Assembly (NCBI RefSeq): GCF_963929015.1
Contig: NZ_CAWVHE010000013.1
Coordinates: forward strand, 186,001 to 250,000
Origin: Merdimonas sp963929015
GTDB lineage: Bacteria; Bacillota; Clostridia; Lachnospirales; Lachnospiraceae
Direction of reading: 5' to 3'
DNA: 64,000 nucleotides
Shown: in pieces, positions 42,040-52,020 of the stretch
Layout: each line of letters opens with the position of its first letter
How positions within the stretch are numbered: the stretch's first letter is position 1
Position numbers and translations under genes: made by a program
The notes under the pieces: generated by a model
Database searches by the model: none
Told to the model about the DNA's origin: nothing
What the model saw: only the letters and a program-made list of their open reading frames with translations

Positions 42040-43237
42040 CGTCCTCTTCTCCCGGCTCTTCGTAATCTACTGGACTCGTCATAAACCTCTGTCTCGTCGT
42101 AAGCGTCTGTTTCCTCATAAGCGTCCTCATACGGCTCTTCATACTCTTCCTCATAGACGCCCTCGCTTAATTCCATATAATTCTCCGGCAGTTCTCCGGA
42201 CTCGATGGCCTGGGTCTCACTCTTGATGTCAATCTTGTATCCGGTCAGACGGGCTGCAAGCCTTGCGTTCTGTCCCTCTTTTCCGATCGCCAGCGACAGC
42301 TGATAATCCGGAACGATCACACTGGCTGTCTTCTCATCCGGATCGGCCATTACAGAGATCACCTTGGCCGCGACTTAACGCGTTTTCAATAAAGATCGCC
42401 GGGTTATCGCTCCAGTTGACAATGTCGATCTTCTCTCCGCGCAGCTCCCGCACGATCGTATTGACTCTGGCTCCGTTCATTCCCACGCATGCGCCTACCG
42501 GATCCACATCCGGATCGTTGGACCACACTGCGATCTTGGTACGGCTTCCCGCCTCTCTGGCAATACTCTTGATCTCCACAATACCATCTTTTACTTCGGT
42601 AACCTCTGCTTCAAACAGTCGTTTCACCAACTCCGGATGTGTTCTGGACACCAAGATCTTGGGACCCTTGGTGGTATTCTTTACTTCCACCACATAGAGC
42701 TTGATTCTTTCCGTAGGCTTGAACACTTCGCCTTTCACCTGCTCATTTTCCGTCAGCATGGCGTCTGCCTTGCCTAAATTAATGCTGATGTTCCTTCCTA
42801 CATATCTCTGAACGATACCGGTCACGATATCTTTCTCTTTTTCAAAATACTGATCATAGACTACCTTGCGCTCTTCCTCCCGGATCTTCTGCAGGATCAG
42901 GTTCTTTGCATTCTGTGTGGCGATCCGGCCAAAGGATTTGGATTCCACAGGAATCTGCACAATATCGCCCAGCTCATATTTCCCGTCGATCTGTCTTGCA
43001 TCCTCCAGGCTGATCTCTTCCAGAGAGTCCTCTACATCCTCCACCACTGTTTTTTCTGCAAACAGCTGGTAATCACAGGTTTCCCGATCCATGATCAGCT
43101 TGATGTTATCAGCCTTTCCAAAATGGTTTTTACAGGCATTCATCAGAGAGTTCTCAATAGCGTCCAGGATGGACTCCTTGCTGATCTCTTTCTCCCTTTT
43201 CCAAAATATTGAGCGCTTCCAGTAATTCAGTGTTCAT
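42032..43237 (-). CDS. nusA: Transcription termination/antitermination factor NusA, broken by three frameshifts in this sequence
   Basis: NusA binds RNA polymerase and steers pausing, termination and antitermination. The intended protein begins MNTELLEALNILEK at 43237 and runs through the NusA N-domain, S1 and two KH domains (SLAIGKEGQNARLAARLTGY) to an acidic tail. The frame is interrupted three times, each by one extra base: within CCC at 43194-43196, at 42371 (GCG for GG, before PAKVISVMAD) and at 42074 (in the acidic tail, after which PVDYEEPGEEDDE and a TAA at 42032 appear). Because the gene is essential and all three errors are insertions, sequencing error is likelier than decay. About 400 residues once repaired. 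Confidence 0.88.
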
Positions 43238-43260
43238 GATCTTATCTCCTCCTATCACCC

Positions 43261-43731
43261 TTAAAAATCAAATGCCAGGCGGATCAGCGCAATCTCGCCC
43301 TTGTCAAATGTTTTTTCTGTCCTGTCTTCCAGTTCTATGGTCACGGTATCCTGGTCAAAAGACTTAAGAATCCCCGTAATCTCCTTCTTTTTATCTACCA
43401 TCCGGTAAGTGCGGATCTCTACCTCTTCTCCCAGACTTCTCTGGAAATCCTTCTCCTTCTTTAAAGGCCGGCCAAGCCCGGGGGAGCTGACTTCCATAAT
43501 ATAAGAATCGTCAATATAATCTTCCCGGGTCCAGGATATCCGAAAGCCTGCGGCTCACCATCTCACAGGTCCATCCACTGTGATCCCGCCCGGTTTGTCA
43601 ATGTAAGACCTAAGATACCAGGTGCCGCCTTCTTTCACATATTCTACGTCCACCAGTTCAAATCCATACTCGTCTACGATCGGCTGCAGAAGTTCTTCTG
43701 TCTTGGCTTCGTAAAATTCTCTTTTTGACAA
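43261..43731 (-). CDS. rimP: Ribosome maturation factor RimP, broken by frameshifts in this sequence
   Basis: RimP assists 30S maturation. The N-terminal part starts at a TTG at 43731 (after GGGAGG) and reads SKREFYEAKTEELLQPIVDEY on to WYLRSYIDKPGGITVD. The frame is then lost and regained at YIMEVSSPGLGRPLKKEKDF, continuing to the end at 43261. Two extra bases near 43568-43572 and one in CCC at 43524-43526 explain it; with these removed VDDCEMVSRRLSDILDPEDY joins the halves. This is the first gene of the rimP-nusA-infB operon. The corrected length is about 156 residues. Confidence 0.88.
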
Positions 43732-43756
43732 TGTAAAATTCCTCCCTTATCAACAA

Positions 43757-43785
43757 AGAAGAGTGAACTTTTCGTTCACTCTTCT
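43757..43785 (-). terminator. Terminator between vanZ-like gene and rimP
   Basis: AGAAGAGTGAAC pairs with GTTCACTCTTCT (12 bp) around a 5-base loop. On the minus strand it is followed by TTGTT. It lies between the vanZ-like stop and the rimP ribosome-binding site and separates the two operons. Confidence 0.7.
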
Positions 43786-43848
43786 GCCGATTTACTTATG
43801 CAACTATAGGAAGTATAGCACCATTTTCCCGTGAAATCAAGGTCTTTT

Positions 43849-44374
43849 TCATATTTCCCCGGCTTTTTCCCCTGCTTTTCTTCCAAACAGACGGATAAAA
43901 AGCAAAATGATAAGGATCCCGAAAAGGACACCTCCGCTGTCGATCAGCACATCCGTAAACTGACAACTTCCGCCCTGGTACAAACCTTTGATGAAATTCA
44001 TCGCCTGCCGCATAGAGCGCGCCTGCTGCCAGCGCTATCCCCACAGAAAGCCGCTGTTCCAGCGCCAGCAGGCAGGAGCAGCGCCCCAAGCACCGCATAC
44101 TCGCCGGCATGGGCGCATTTACGCACCGGGGTAGTCGATCCGCTCTGCAAAAGCCTCCTTACGGGCCTCGCTCCAGTCATCGTATTCCGGTACAACACAC
44201 CGCGCCAAGGAAGGCCCCCACCGACAGGCTCATCCGGGAGGACTCATCTGCGGGCTTCGCAGAAAAGCCAAAGATCACAGCCATCCAGCAGAGCACAAGC
44301 GCCGCAAGGATCTTCCCCCGTCTGCCAAGCGGAAAGAGTTTCCCCTTCCGGCTCACCGCCTCCCGCCCCTTCAT
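43849..44374 (-). CDS. VanZ-family membrane protein, broken by frameshifts in this sequence
   Basis: Pieces in three frames join into one VanZ-like protein of about 174 residues. A first membrane helix is ILAALVLCWMAVIFGFSA, then PADESSRMSLSVG; next CVVPEYDDWSEARKEAFAER and VRKCAHAGEYAVLGALLLP; then RLSVGIALAAGALYAAGDEF and HQRFVPGR; and the tail LFIRLFGRKAGEKAGEI with a natural stop at 43849. At least four extra bases are implied (near 44193, within GGGG at 44128-44131, near 44060 and near 43955). VanZ relatives can lower teicoplanin binding, but most have no known role. The start overlaps the nudC stop. Confidence 0.75.
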
Positions 44375-45205
44375 GGCCGCTCTCCTTTCTGGAACGCCAG
44401 CATCATTTCATTGGTCAGACTGATCTGGTCTGCTGTCACCTGCATATCTTCCCGCTTCAACCCCATTCTGCCAGAGAAAGTTCTTCCTCATCCAGACGGA
44501 TCTGATCGGAACCGTCCAGCTCGCAGAAAAATCCCATCAGCAGGGTATCCGAAAAAGACCAGGGCTGGCTTTTGTAATAGGTAAGATTTTTGACCTTTAA
44601 GCCCACTTCCTCCATGACCTCTCTTTGCACCGTCTCCTCCAATGGTCTCCCCCACCTCTGCGAATCCGGCGAGCAGCGCGTAAGAAGTATATTCCCCCGT
44701 CCTGCATATTTGCTCATAAGGATCCGGTCGTGATCCGTCACCGCAACGATCACTGCCGGGCAGATCTTCGGAAACTCCATCAGACCGCAGGCCGGGCAGC
44801 GCATCATCCGCTCCTTCTCATCATGGATCATCGGTTTCCCACATCTCCCGCAGAAACGCCGGCTCTCATACCACTCCTGCAGCTGACGGCCGGTAATCCC
44901 TGCAAACCGGAAATATTCCGGTCTTGCCGTTCTTAAGATCCAGGTATCTTCAAACCCGTACCCCATCTCCAGAAGTGCGGGAAAATCCTCCGGTCTCCCC
45001 AGATAAAATCCTTCCTCGTCAATGGAAAACAGATACCTCCGGGTCTCCGGCCTTTGCATCTGCAATGGTGGGAAACTGAATCTTTCCATCCTCTTTTTTG
45101 ATCAGAATCTTTGCGATCCTGATAGCAAAGAAGATAATCCCCGGATTTTGCCGGCGCCGGGCGGTATGTATTCTTATATCTTTTTGGCGCAATATCCTGT
45201 ATCAT
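44371..45205 (-). CDS. nudC: NudC-like NAD(H) pyrophosphatase (Nudix), broken by frameshifts in this sequence
   Basis: NudC hydrolyses NADH and can remove NAD caps from RNA. The start is MIQDIAPKRYKNTYRPAP at 45205, after an AAGGAAGGAA ribosome-binding stretch. Then come a zinc ribbon (FCGRCGKPMIHDEKERMMRC then PACG), the family segment FPKICPAVIVAV, and a Nudix box of which the second half ETVQREVMEEVGLKV is clear. The first half is scrambled by two frameshifts (near 44640-44690). The C-terminus, TADQISLTNEMMLAFQKGER, lies in a shifted frame and ends at 44371. The family tail YYKSQPWSFSDTLLMGFF is intact. About 275 residues when repaired. Confidence 0.8.
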
Positions 45206-45241
45206 CTGATTCCTTCCTTCTTTCTATGCCATATGCTGTAC

Positions 45242-47500
45242 CTAGCCGCGGGTCCTGGTTCCGTTTCCGTCCCGCTTTGCCATCTTCAGCCGGTTCAGCG
45301 ACACTTCTGTTTTCGCCGTAAACGACTTTCGTCTCAGTTCCCTCTTCAAAGAGATAGGCGTGCTCCAGCCTCATCCTTTTTCTTCAGCCGGATCCCCCGT
45401 ACGCCAATGGCGCCCTTTTTCTTTTTCTGGACACTTCTTCAGCCCGCGACATCCTTAAGAAATATCCTTCTTTTGTCTGCAGCACCACGTTCTGATTGTC
45501 ATGGATCAGCGCCACCGTCACCACCGCGTCGTCCGGCCTGCAGTTTGGTGGCCATGATCGTCCGCTTGGGCCACCTGGAATCCCCGGCCTTCCACCTTCT
45601 TGGACCATCCCCTGCCGGGTGGCAAAAAGGAGCATGGAACAGCGCAGCTGTCTCTTCCTCGCACAGGTAGACCGCCTCTTCCTTTGTGCTGTCAAAGTTG
45701 CTCACATTATCCACCGGAATTCCCCTTATCCCGGAACTTGCCAAAGGGCAGATCCAGCACCTTGATCTGGTGCATTTTCCCCGCCGTCCGTAAAGAGACA
45801 GATCCGCCCCCGTATTTTTTACAGGTAATGACTTCCCCGGTTCTCTGCGTCCGCCGCTTCTTTATTTCTCTCATAAGTGCTAACGTCTATCGTCCCTTGC
45901 GTAGCCAAAACGATCCATCAAAAAGACCACATCCTGCTCTTCGATCTTATTTTCCTCATAGACCGCTTCTTCCGCATTCTCGATCTTCGTCCGCCGCTTT
46001 TTTCCAAAAACCGTCTTGATCTGATCCAGCTCCTCCATGATCACTTCTGCCATGGAATCATAATGATTCAGGATATCCTCATACCTCGCTATATTTTTCA
46101 GCGTGTCCTGATGCTCCTTCATCAGCGCTTCAATTTCCAGTCCGATCAGCCGGTAGAGGCGCATTTCCAGGATGGCGGTAGCCTGACGTTCGGTAAAACG
46201 CAGCATCGCCGCCATTTTTTTTGATACTTTTGACTTAAACGTAATATGTTCGGTCTCCCCTCTGGTCAGACAGTCTTTGGCGTCCTTCACAGAACGGCTG
46301 CCCCGCAGGATCTCAATAATCAGGTCGATCACATCACAGGCCTTGATAAGACCTTCCTGGATCTCTTTTTTATCCTGCTCCTTTGCCAGCAGCGTCCGGT
46401 ACTTCCTGGTGGCAAGCTCAAACTGAAAATCCACATGATGTTCGATGATCTTCTTAAGCCCCATGGTCTCCGGCCTGCCGTCCGCAACTGCCAGCATATT
46501 TACGCCAAAGGTATCCTCAAGCCGGGTCTTTTTGTAGAGCATATTGGTAAGATTTTCCACATCCGCGCCCTTTTTCAGCTCCAGTACGATGCGGATGCCT
46601 TCCTTGGAAGACTGATTGGAAATATCCGTGATGTCGCTGGTCTTTTTGGACTCTACCAGGGCGGCGACATCATTTAAAAACTTACCGATCCCGGCGCCGA
46701 TCATCGTATAAGGGATCTCCGTGATCACCAGTCTCTGCTTTCCACCTTTGCCTTCCTCAATCTCCACTTTTCCCCGGAGTCTGATCTTGCCGACGCCCGT
46801 CTCATAAATTTCCAGCAGATCGTCTTTATTGATAACAATGCCTCCGGTCGGAAAATCCGGGCCTTTGACATAACGCATCAGCTGTCTGGTGCTGATCTCG
46901 TCATTTTTCATATACGCCTTGACCGCGTCAATGACCTCGCCCAGATTGTGCGTGGGAATGCTGGTGGCCATACCAACCGCGATGCCTTCCGCTCCGTTGA
47001 CCAGCAGATTCGGGATCCGCACCGGCAGCACGGAAGGCTCCTTCTCCGTCTCGTCAAAGTTGGGAACAAAGTCCACGATATCCTTGTCCAGATCCGCCAG
47101 GAACACCTCCTGCGTCAGCCTCTCAAGCCGGGCTTCCGTATAACGCATGGCCGCGGCCCCGTCCCCCTCGATCGATCCGAAATTACCGTGGCCGTCCACC
47201 AGGGTCATGCCCTTCTTAAACTCCTGGGCCATCACCACCAGAGCTTCATAGATTGAACTGTCTCCATGCGGGTGATACTTACCCATGGTGTCCCCCCACG
47301 ATACGGGCGCACTTCCGGTAAGGCCTGTCATAGCGGATCCCCAGCTCATACATATCATAGAGCGTTCGCCGCTGCACCGGCTTCAGGCCGTCCCGCACAT
47401 CCGGCAGCGCACGGGAAATAATCACACTCATCGCATAATCAATGTAAGACTTCTTCATCACATCAGAATATTCCGTTCTGATAATCTGCGTATCCTGCAT
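45242..47500 (-). CDS. parC: DNA topoisomerase IV (gyrase-like) subunit A, broken by frameshifts in this sequence
   Basis: The DNA-cutting subunit of a type IIA topoisomerase. The start MQDTQIIRTEYSDVMKKSYI and the RALPDVRDGLKPVQRR block are at 47279-47500. The frame shifts in a six-C run at 47292-47297 (five expected) and continues as MGKYHPHGDSSIYEALV. The active-site tyrosine lies in AAAMRYTEARLERL. The tower and coiled coil are intact to about 45885; then the C-terminal beta-propeller is split by several shifts (pieces DVSTYERNKEAADAEN, VDNVSNFDSTKEEAVYLCEE, VVTVALIHDNQNVVLQTKEG, LEHAYLFEEGTETKVVYGE), ending at 45242. About 750 residues when repaired. ParC rather than GyrA is inferred from the start and the parE neighbour. 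Confidence 0.88.
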
Positions 47501-47517
47501 AATATTCTCCTCATCCG

Positions 47518-47569
47518 GGGACGTAGACCTTTTGCAAAGGTCTACGTCCCAAATTGCGTTTCAGGGTGT
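47518..47569. repeat. Dispersed REP-like palindrome, copy 2, between parE and parC
   Basis: These 52 bases are identical to 10834-10885. The inverted repeat GGGACGTAGACCTTT has a TGC loop. A partial second copy of the tail (TTTCAGGGTGTACC) follows at 47581-47594. It lies in the 97 bases between two genes expected to be co-transcribed. Confidence 0.85.
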
Positions 47570-47597
47570 ACCAAATTGAATTTCAGGGTGTACCCTG

Positions 47598-49520
47598 TTA
47601 AATATCTAACTCTGCTTCTGTCGCATTTTCGTATATGAACGCCCGCCTGGGCGGCACTTCTGTTCCCATCAGCATTTCTGTTACAGAGGACGCCATTCTT
47701 GCATCCTCGATCTCTACCAGTTTCAGCATCCGGGTCTCGGGATTTAATGTGGTTTCCCACAACTGTTCCGCGTCCATCTCCCCAAGGCCCTTGTATCGCT
47801 GCAGGGTGAATGGCCCTTCGTGAGTTTTTCGGTATTTTTCCAGGGCTTTATCGTCGTACAAATATTCTTCCTCACCTTTCTTTGGCATGGCTTTATAAAG
47901 GGGCGGCATGGCAATGTATACATGCCCTTCGTAGATCAGTTCCGGCATAAACCGGTAGAAAAGTGTCAGAAGAAGTGTGGATATATGGGCGCCGTCCACA
48001 TCTGCGTCGGCCATAATGATGATCTTGTCGTACCGAAGTTTCGTAATGTCAAAGTCATTGCCATACCCTTCGGAAAATCCACAGCCAAAAGCATTGATCA
48101 TGGTCTTGATCTCGGCATTTGCCAGGATCTTGTCAATGCTGGCCTTTTCTACATTGAGGATCTTTCCCCGGATGGGAAGAATGGCCTGGTACATCCGGTC
48201 TCTGGCCGTTTTTGCCGATCCGCCGGCGGAATCTCCTTCTACAATAAAGATCTCACACCTGGACGCATCCCGGCTCTCACAGTTGGCCAGCTTGCCGTTG
48301 CTGTCAAAGGAATACTTCTGCTTCGTCAGAAGATTTGTCTTTGCCCGCTCTTCGGTCTTGCGGATCTTCGCCGCCTTTTCCGCGCAGCCGATCACTTTCT
48401 TAAGATTCTCTACATTCCGGTCAAAGTAGCGCACCACTTCCTCGCCAGTCACCTTCCCGGTAGCCTTTGCCGCATCCGGATTATCCAGTTTTGTCTTGGT
48501 CTGTCCTTCAAATCTGGGATCCGGATGTTTGATCGACACGATCGCCGTCATCCCATTGCGGATATCCGCCCCTGTAAAATTCGCATCTTTTTCCTTCAGA
48601 ATGCCCAGTTCTCTCGCATACTGATTGATCACCGTGGTAAATGTAGTCTTAAAACCAGTCAGATGAGTGCCGCCTTCCGCATTGTATATATTGTTGCAGA
48701 ACCCCAGCACATTTTCATGGAATTCATTGACATACTGAAACGCCGCCTCTACCTCGATACCGTCACTTTCGCCTTTAAAATACACCGGCTCATGGATCAC
48801 TTCTTTTTTTTCATTCAGTTCCCGGATAAATCCCAGGATCCCGTCCGGCTCATGATACTCAATATGCTCCGGCGTCTCGCCTCTGAAATCTTCAAAAATA
48901 ATGGTAAGCTTGGGATTTAAGTAAGCCGTCTCATGCATCCGGCTCTTAATCTCCTCCGCCCGGAATCTGGTCTTTTCAAAAATAGTGTCATCGGGCAGGA
49001 AATTTACGCGGGTTCCCGTTTTCCTGGTCTTTCCGATCACTGGCAGGAGCCCGTCCTCCAGCTCGATCACCGGTTTGCCCCGCTCATATCTGTCATGAAA
49101 AATCTGGCCGTCCCGACTGATCTCTACATCCATATGGGCAGACAGAGCGTTGACCACCGACGAGCCCACTCCGTGAAGGCCTCCGCTGGTCTTATAAACC
49201 GAATCATCAAATTTTCCTCCGGCATGCAGCGTAGTATACACCACACGGGCCGCCGACACCCCGGTAGCGTGAAGATCCACCGGCACCCCGCGGCCATTAT
49301 CCGCCACAGTAGCCGAGCCGTCCCGCTCCAGCGTCACCCGGATCTCACTGCAAAATCCAGCCAGATGTTCATCCACCGCATTATCCACCATCTCATAGAC
49401 CAGATGATTCAGTCCTTTGGTCGATACGCTGCCGATATACATTCCCGGACGCTTTCTGACCGCTTCCAGCCCTTCTAATATTGAAATACTATCTGCATCA
49501 TATGTATTCTTCTTCGCCAT
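47598..49520 (-). CDS. parE: DNA topoisomerase IV (gyrase-like) subunit B
   Basis: The ATPase subunit of a type IIA topoisomerase, partner of the parC gene downstream. The GHKL ATPase has EMVDNAVDEHLAG, DNGRGVPVD and GGLHGVGSSVVNAL; the TOPRIM domain has IFIVEGDSAGGSAK and IIIMADADVDGAHI. The C-terminus has LQRYKGLGEMDAEQLWETT. The ATG at 49520 (MAKKNTYDADSI) has AAAGGG upstream and gives 640 residues; the longer frame to 49619 has no family sequence. Naming it ParE rather than GyrB rests on comparison with the usual second gyrase-like pair of Lachnospiraceae. Confidence 0.93.
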   Translation of the reverse strand: MAKKNTYDADSISILEGLEAVRKRPGMYIGSVSTKGLNHLVYEMVDNAVDEHLAGFCSEIRVTLERDGSATVADNGRGVPVDLHATGVSAARVVYTTLHAGGKFDDSVYKTSGGLHGVGSSVVNALSAHMDVEISRDGQIFHDRYERGKPVIELEDGLLPVIGKTRKTGTRVNFLPDDTIFEKTRFRAEEIKSRMHETAYLNPKLTIIFEDFRGETPEHIEYHEPDGILGFIRELNEKKEVIHEPVYFKGESDGIEVEAAFQYVNEFHENVLGFCNNIYNAEGGTHLTGFKTTFTTVINQYARELGILKEKDANFTGADIRNGMTAIVSIKHPDPRFEGQTKTKLDNPDAAKATGKVTGEEVVRYFDRNVENLKKVIGCAEKAAKIRKTEERAKTNLLTKQKYSFDSNGKLANCESRDASRCEIFIVEGDSAGGSAKTARDRMYQAILPIRGKILNVEKASIDKILANAEIKTMINAFGCGFSEGYGNDFDITKLRYDKIIIMADADVDGAHISTLLLTLFYRFMPELIYEGHVYIAMPPLYKAMPKKGEEEYLYDDKALEKYRKTHEGPFTLQRYKGLGEMDAEQLWETTLNPETRMLKLVEIEDARMASSVTEMLMGTEVPPRRAFIYENATEAELDI

Positions 49521-49626
49521 TGATCTGTTACCCTTTCTTTCCATCTTTTGCGAACCCGCTCTTCCAGGCAGACTTTTCCATACTGCACCTATCTTAGCAC
49601 AAAATGTGGTATGAATCAAACATATT

Positions 49627-50808
49627 TTATCCTGTCAGTACAGAATCTAGTGTATCTGCCAAAAGTTCCATGGCATTTCGCATCTCCTCCACGGTATTGG
49701 TCTGAGCTCCCGCTTCTACCAGAAGAGTCCTGGGCGCCAGGTGCATATTATAACGGTAGGCCCGAAGATAAATGTGCCTGGTAAATCCGGGATACTTCCT
49801 GGCCGCCTGGATCTGCATCTGCAGGGAAAATGCCAGGTTGTCTTCAATATAGGGATTGGGAAGATAGCTGATCGTTCCATTGGCCCTGCTGCGGCTTAAC
49901 CCGTTAAAAAACATGATCTGGGCCACCTGCTTCCCTCCGATTTCTGTCACCAGATGCGTCCCTTCCGCCACTCCGTCCCTGTGCAGATCGATCACCACCT
50001 GGATACTCGGATGTTCCTGCAGGATCTTCGCAATCTCAGGCTCCGCCATCTGATAGGCCATGCTCCGGTCCAGTTTCCCGTCGATCAGATCATAGACCCC
50101 CTGATGATGCAGTGTTTCTATCTGATAAGTATCGTTTAAAAGCGACGCCAGATACGCTCCAATCCCCACGATTGACGTGTTCACATCTCCCGGGACGGAA
50201 TCCGCAAATGTCTCCTGGGAATGCGTATGATAGATCAGGATCTTAGGCCCGTTTACCTCCCGGTCAATCTTCAGATCCTTTCCCAGCAGTTTCTCTGCAT
50301 TCAGGAGCTCTGCGTCCGCCATAGTGCTGCTGTCTACGGTATAAAAATTCCCCAGCAGATATTCATAATTCTGCAGTTTTTCCATAGACGTATCTATGGC
50401 AGGCAGCGCCGGGGCAGCCGATGCCTGGGCAGTTTTATTTTCCCCCACAAGATTTCCTTCTTCATCCACTACATTCTCATCATTCTCCTGTCCCGCAAGG
50501 ATCATCTGGTAGGTCTTCCCATCTTCCACCTCTGTTCCCGCAGCCAGGCATTTCTCTGTGTACACGCAGGCCGGGATCAGTTCCATTACCCGGCGAAGCA
50601 GCCAGGCCTCCGGATCTGCTTCCGCCTGATCCGCTTCATAAACCACCCCGGCAAGGCAGGTACGGGCTGCTCTTTCCAGCAGCAGCCGGTTGACTGCGCT
50701 TCCTGCAGCCGCCGCTCCTTCCCCCGGGAACTCTTTGATAAGCGCCGCCGTCAAAAGCGCCGCCACAACAGCCAGAAAAAAACGGCTGATCCTGTGCTTC
50801 CGGCCCAA
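49627..50808 (-). CDS. spoIIP: Stage II sporulation protein P (peptidoglycan amidase)
   Basis: A membrane-anchored amidase that, with SpoIID and SpoIIM, thins peptidoglycan during engulfment. The N-terminal anchor is FFLAVVAALLTAALIKEF (residues about 10-27). The catalytic domain contains the zinc-binding motifs ILIYHTHSQETF (H195-H197 region), VVIDLHRDGV and TLLVEAGAQTNT. Length is 393 residues. It lies 32 bases after gpr in the same direction, the standard gpr-spoIIP pair. Confidence 0.95.
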   Translation of the reverse strand: MGRKHRISRFFLAVVAALLTAALIKEFPGEGAAAAGSAVNRLLLERAARTCLAGVVYEADQAEADPEAWLLRRVMELIPACVYTEKCLAAGTEVEDGKTYQMILAGQENDENVVDEEGNLVGENKTAQASAAPALPAIDTSMEKLQNYEYLLGNFYTVDSSTMADAELLNAEKLLGKDLKIDREVNGPKILIYHTHSQETFADSVPGDVNTSIVGIGAYLASLLNDTYQIETLHHQGVYDLIDGKLDRSMAYQMAEPEIAKILQEHPSIQVVIDLHRDGVAEGTHLVTEIGGKQVAQIMFFNGLSRSRANGTISYLPNPYIEDNLAFSLQMQIQAARKYPGFTRHIYLRAYRYNMHLAPRTLLVEAGAQTNTVEEMRNAMELLADTLDSVLTG

Positions 50809-50840
50809 ATGATCCCCCTCTTCTTAATGATGTCTTAACA

Positions 50841-51845
50841 CTATATGAATTTTTCAGATGGATTATGAGCATGTCCGGAAGAAAAAACCAGATTCAGCGC
50901 CTCCGATATCGTATAGCTGATCCGTTTTACCGTTTCATCAATGTCCTTTGGGGTCACAAACATTCCATGAAGCTGCGGCGAGATCAGCTCCTTTACCAAT
51001 TCATACTTTTCCGCAGCGCTATATCCCTGCAGCACCACACCCACGCCGCGCAGCGTCTCGGAATGTTCCATGGCGCAGATCAGATTCTCCATCGTATCAT
51101 TTACAATGGTCGCCGCATCCACCACGGTAGGCACCCCAATGGCAACCACCGGAACACCTGTGGTCTCTTCCGTAATCCCGTTCCGGCAGTTCCCTACGCC
51201 TGCCCCCGGGTGGATCCCTGCGTCACTGATCTGGATCGTCCGGTTCAGCCTTCTTGAACTTCTGGCCGCCAGCGCATCGATTACCACCAGAAGATCTGGC
51301 TTCGTCTCTGACACAATCCCCCGGATGATTTCTGCCGTTTCCATCCCCGTCTGCCCGGTCACCCCCGGCGCCACGGCGCTTACCATTTTGATCCGATCCT
51401 CTCCCATGGCATAACGCCCATATTCCTTTATAATGTGCCTGGAAATATTCAGATTATCCACGACATAAGGGCCTAGCGCGTCCGGCGTCACCTTCCGGTT
51501 GCCAAGACCTGCAACCAGCACCGAATACTCCTCCCGGTCCGGCCGCAGAAATCCTTCCAGATACTTTGCCAGCTCCACTGCAATCTCCCGGTGGTAATCC
51601 TCATCCGGCACCGCCATCCCAGGCGCTTCCATGGTAATGTATGTTCCCACCGGCTTCTTCATGATCTTTGCTCCATTTTCCGTCTCGATCCGTACCGTAG
51701 TGATCTTAATCTCCCGCTCTGCATCCTCCTGCTCTTCCACCACCACACCAGGAATCTCCACATGATCCGCCTCAAACCGCTCCTTTTGCTCCAGCGCCAG
51801 ATCTGTCCGGATACTATACTTCTCAATCATGCCTCTCATCCTCAT
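50841..51845 (-). CDS. gpr: Germination protease (GPR)
   Basis: A forespore protease made as a zymogen that destroys small acid-soluble spore proteins at germination. The 334-residue protein has the propeptide region IRTDLALE near residues 11-18, similar to the SASP cut site and fitting the self-cleavage site of the family. The core has VLVAGLGNRKVTPDALGPYV, VAPGVTGQTGMETAEII and VIDALAARSSRRLNRTIQIS. AAAGGA precedes the ATG. It faces rpsT across 175 bases. Family knowledge predicts SigG/SigF control; I see no convincing SigG promoter. Confidence 0.95.
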   Translation of the reverse strand: MRMRGMIEKYSIRTDLALEQKERFEADHVEIPGVVVEEQEDAEREIKITTVRIETENGAKIMKKPVGTYITMEAPGMAVPDEDYHREIAVELAKYLEGFLRPDREEYSVLVAGLGNRKVTPDALGPYVVDNLNISRHIIKEYGRYAMGEDRIKMVSAVAPGVTGQTGMETAEIIRGIVSETKPDLLVVIDALAARSSRRLNRTIQISDAGIHPGAGVGNCRNGITEETTGVPVVAIGVPTVVDAATIVNDTMENLICAMEHSETLRGVGVVLQGYSAAEKYELVKELISPQLHGMFVTPKDIDETVKRISYTISEALNLVFSSGHAHNPSEKFI

Positions 51846-51895
51846 TTCCGTTTCCTTTTATTTGCTAGTTTTTACAATTATTACGGAAATATGTA

Positions 51896-51924
51896 TTGAC
51901 AGGATTCATTCTCTGTCCTAAAAT
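51896..51924 (+). promoter_or_regulatory. Strong sigma-A-type promoter for rpsT
   Basis: A perfect TTGACA, a 17-base spacer and TAAAAT. Transcription should start near 51931, giving a 90-base leader to the TTG start of rpsT. Confidence 0.8.
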
Positions 51925-51936
51925 AAACTAGTATGT

Positions 51937-51969
51937 TTCGTTAGAACGTCCGTGTCCGGATCTAACGAA
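51937..51969 (+). promoter_or_regulatory. Leader hairpin of rpsT
   Basis: TTCGTTAGA pairs with TCTAACGAA (9 bp), with an inner TCCG/CGGA stem and TGTC loop. It lies near the start of the transcript. S20 genes in many bacteria are autoregulated through the leader; that this hairpin does so is inference. Confidence 0.45.
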
Positions 51970-52020
51970 CTGGCAATCGATCAAAAACAATCGAAATACA
52001 CGATATCGGAGGTGGACAAA

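Noticed and set aside
45242..47500. Two or more separate topoisomerase genes instead of one parC
   Set aside because: The pieces join in order into one ParC with a single extra C at 47292-47297 and several more in the propeller; no piece has its own ribosome-binding site.
47820..48920. A 366-codon plus-strand frame opposite parE
   Set aside because: It is the shadow of conserved GHKL and TOPRIM coding sequence.
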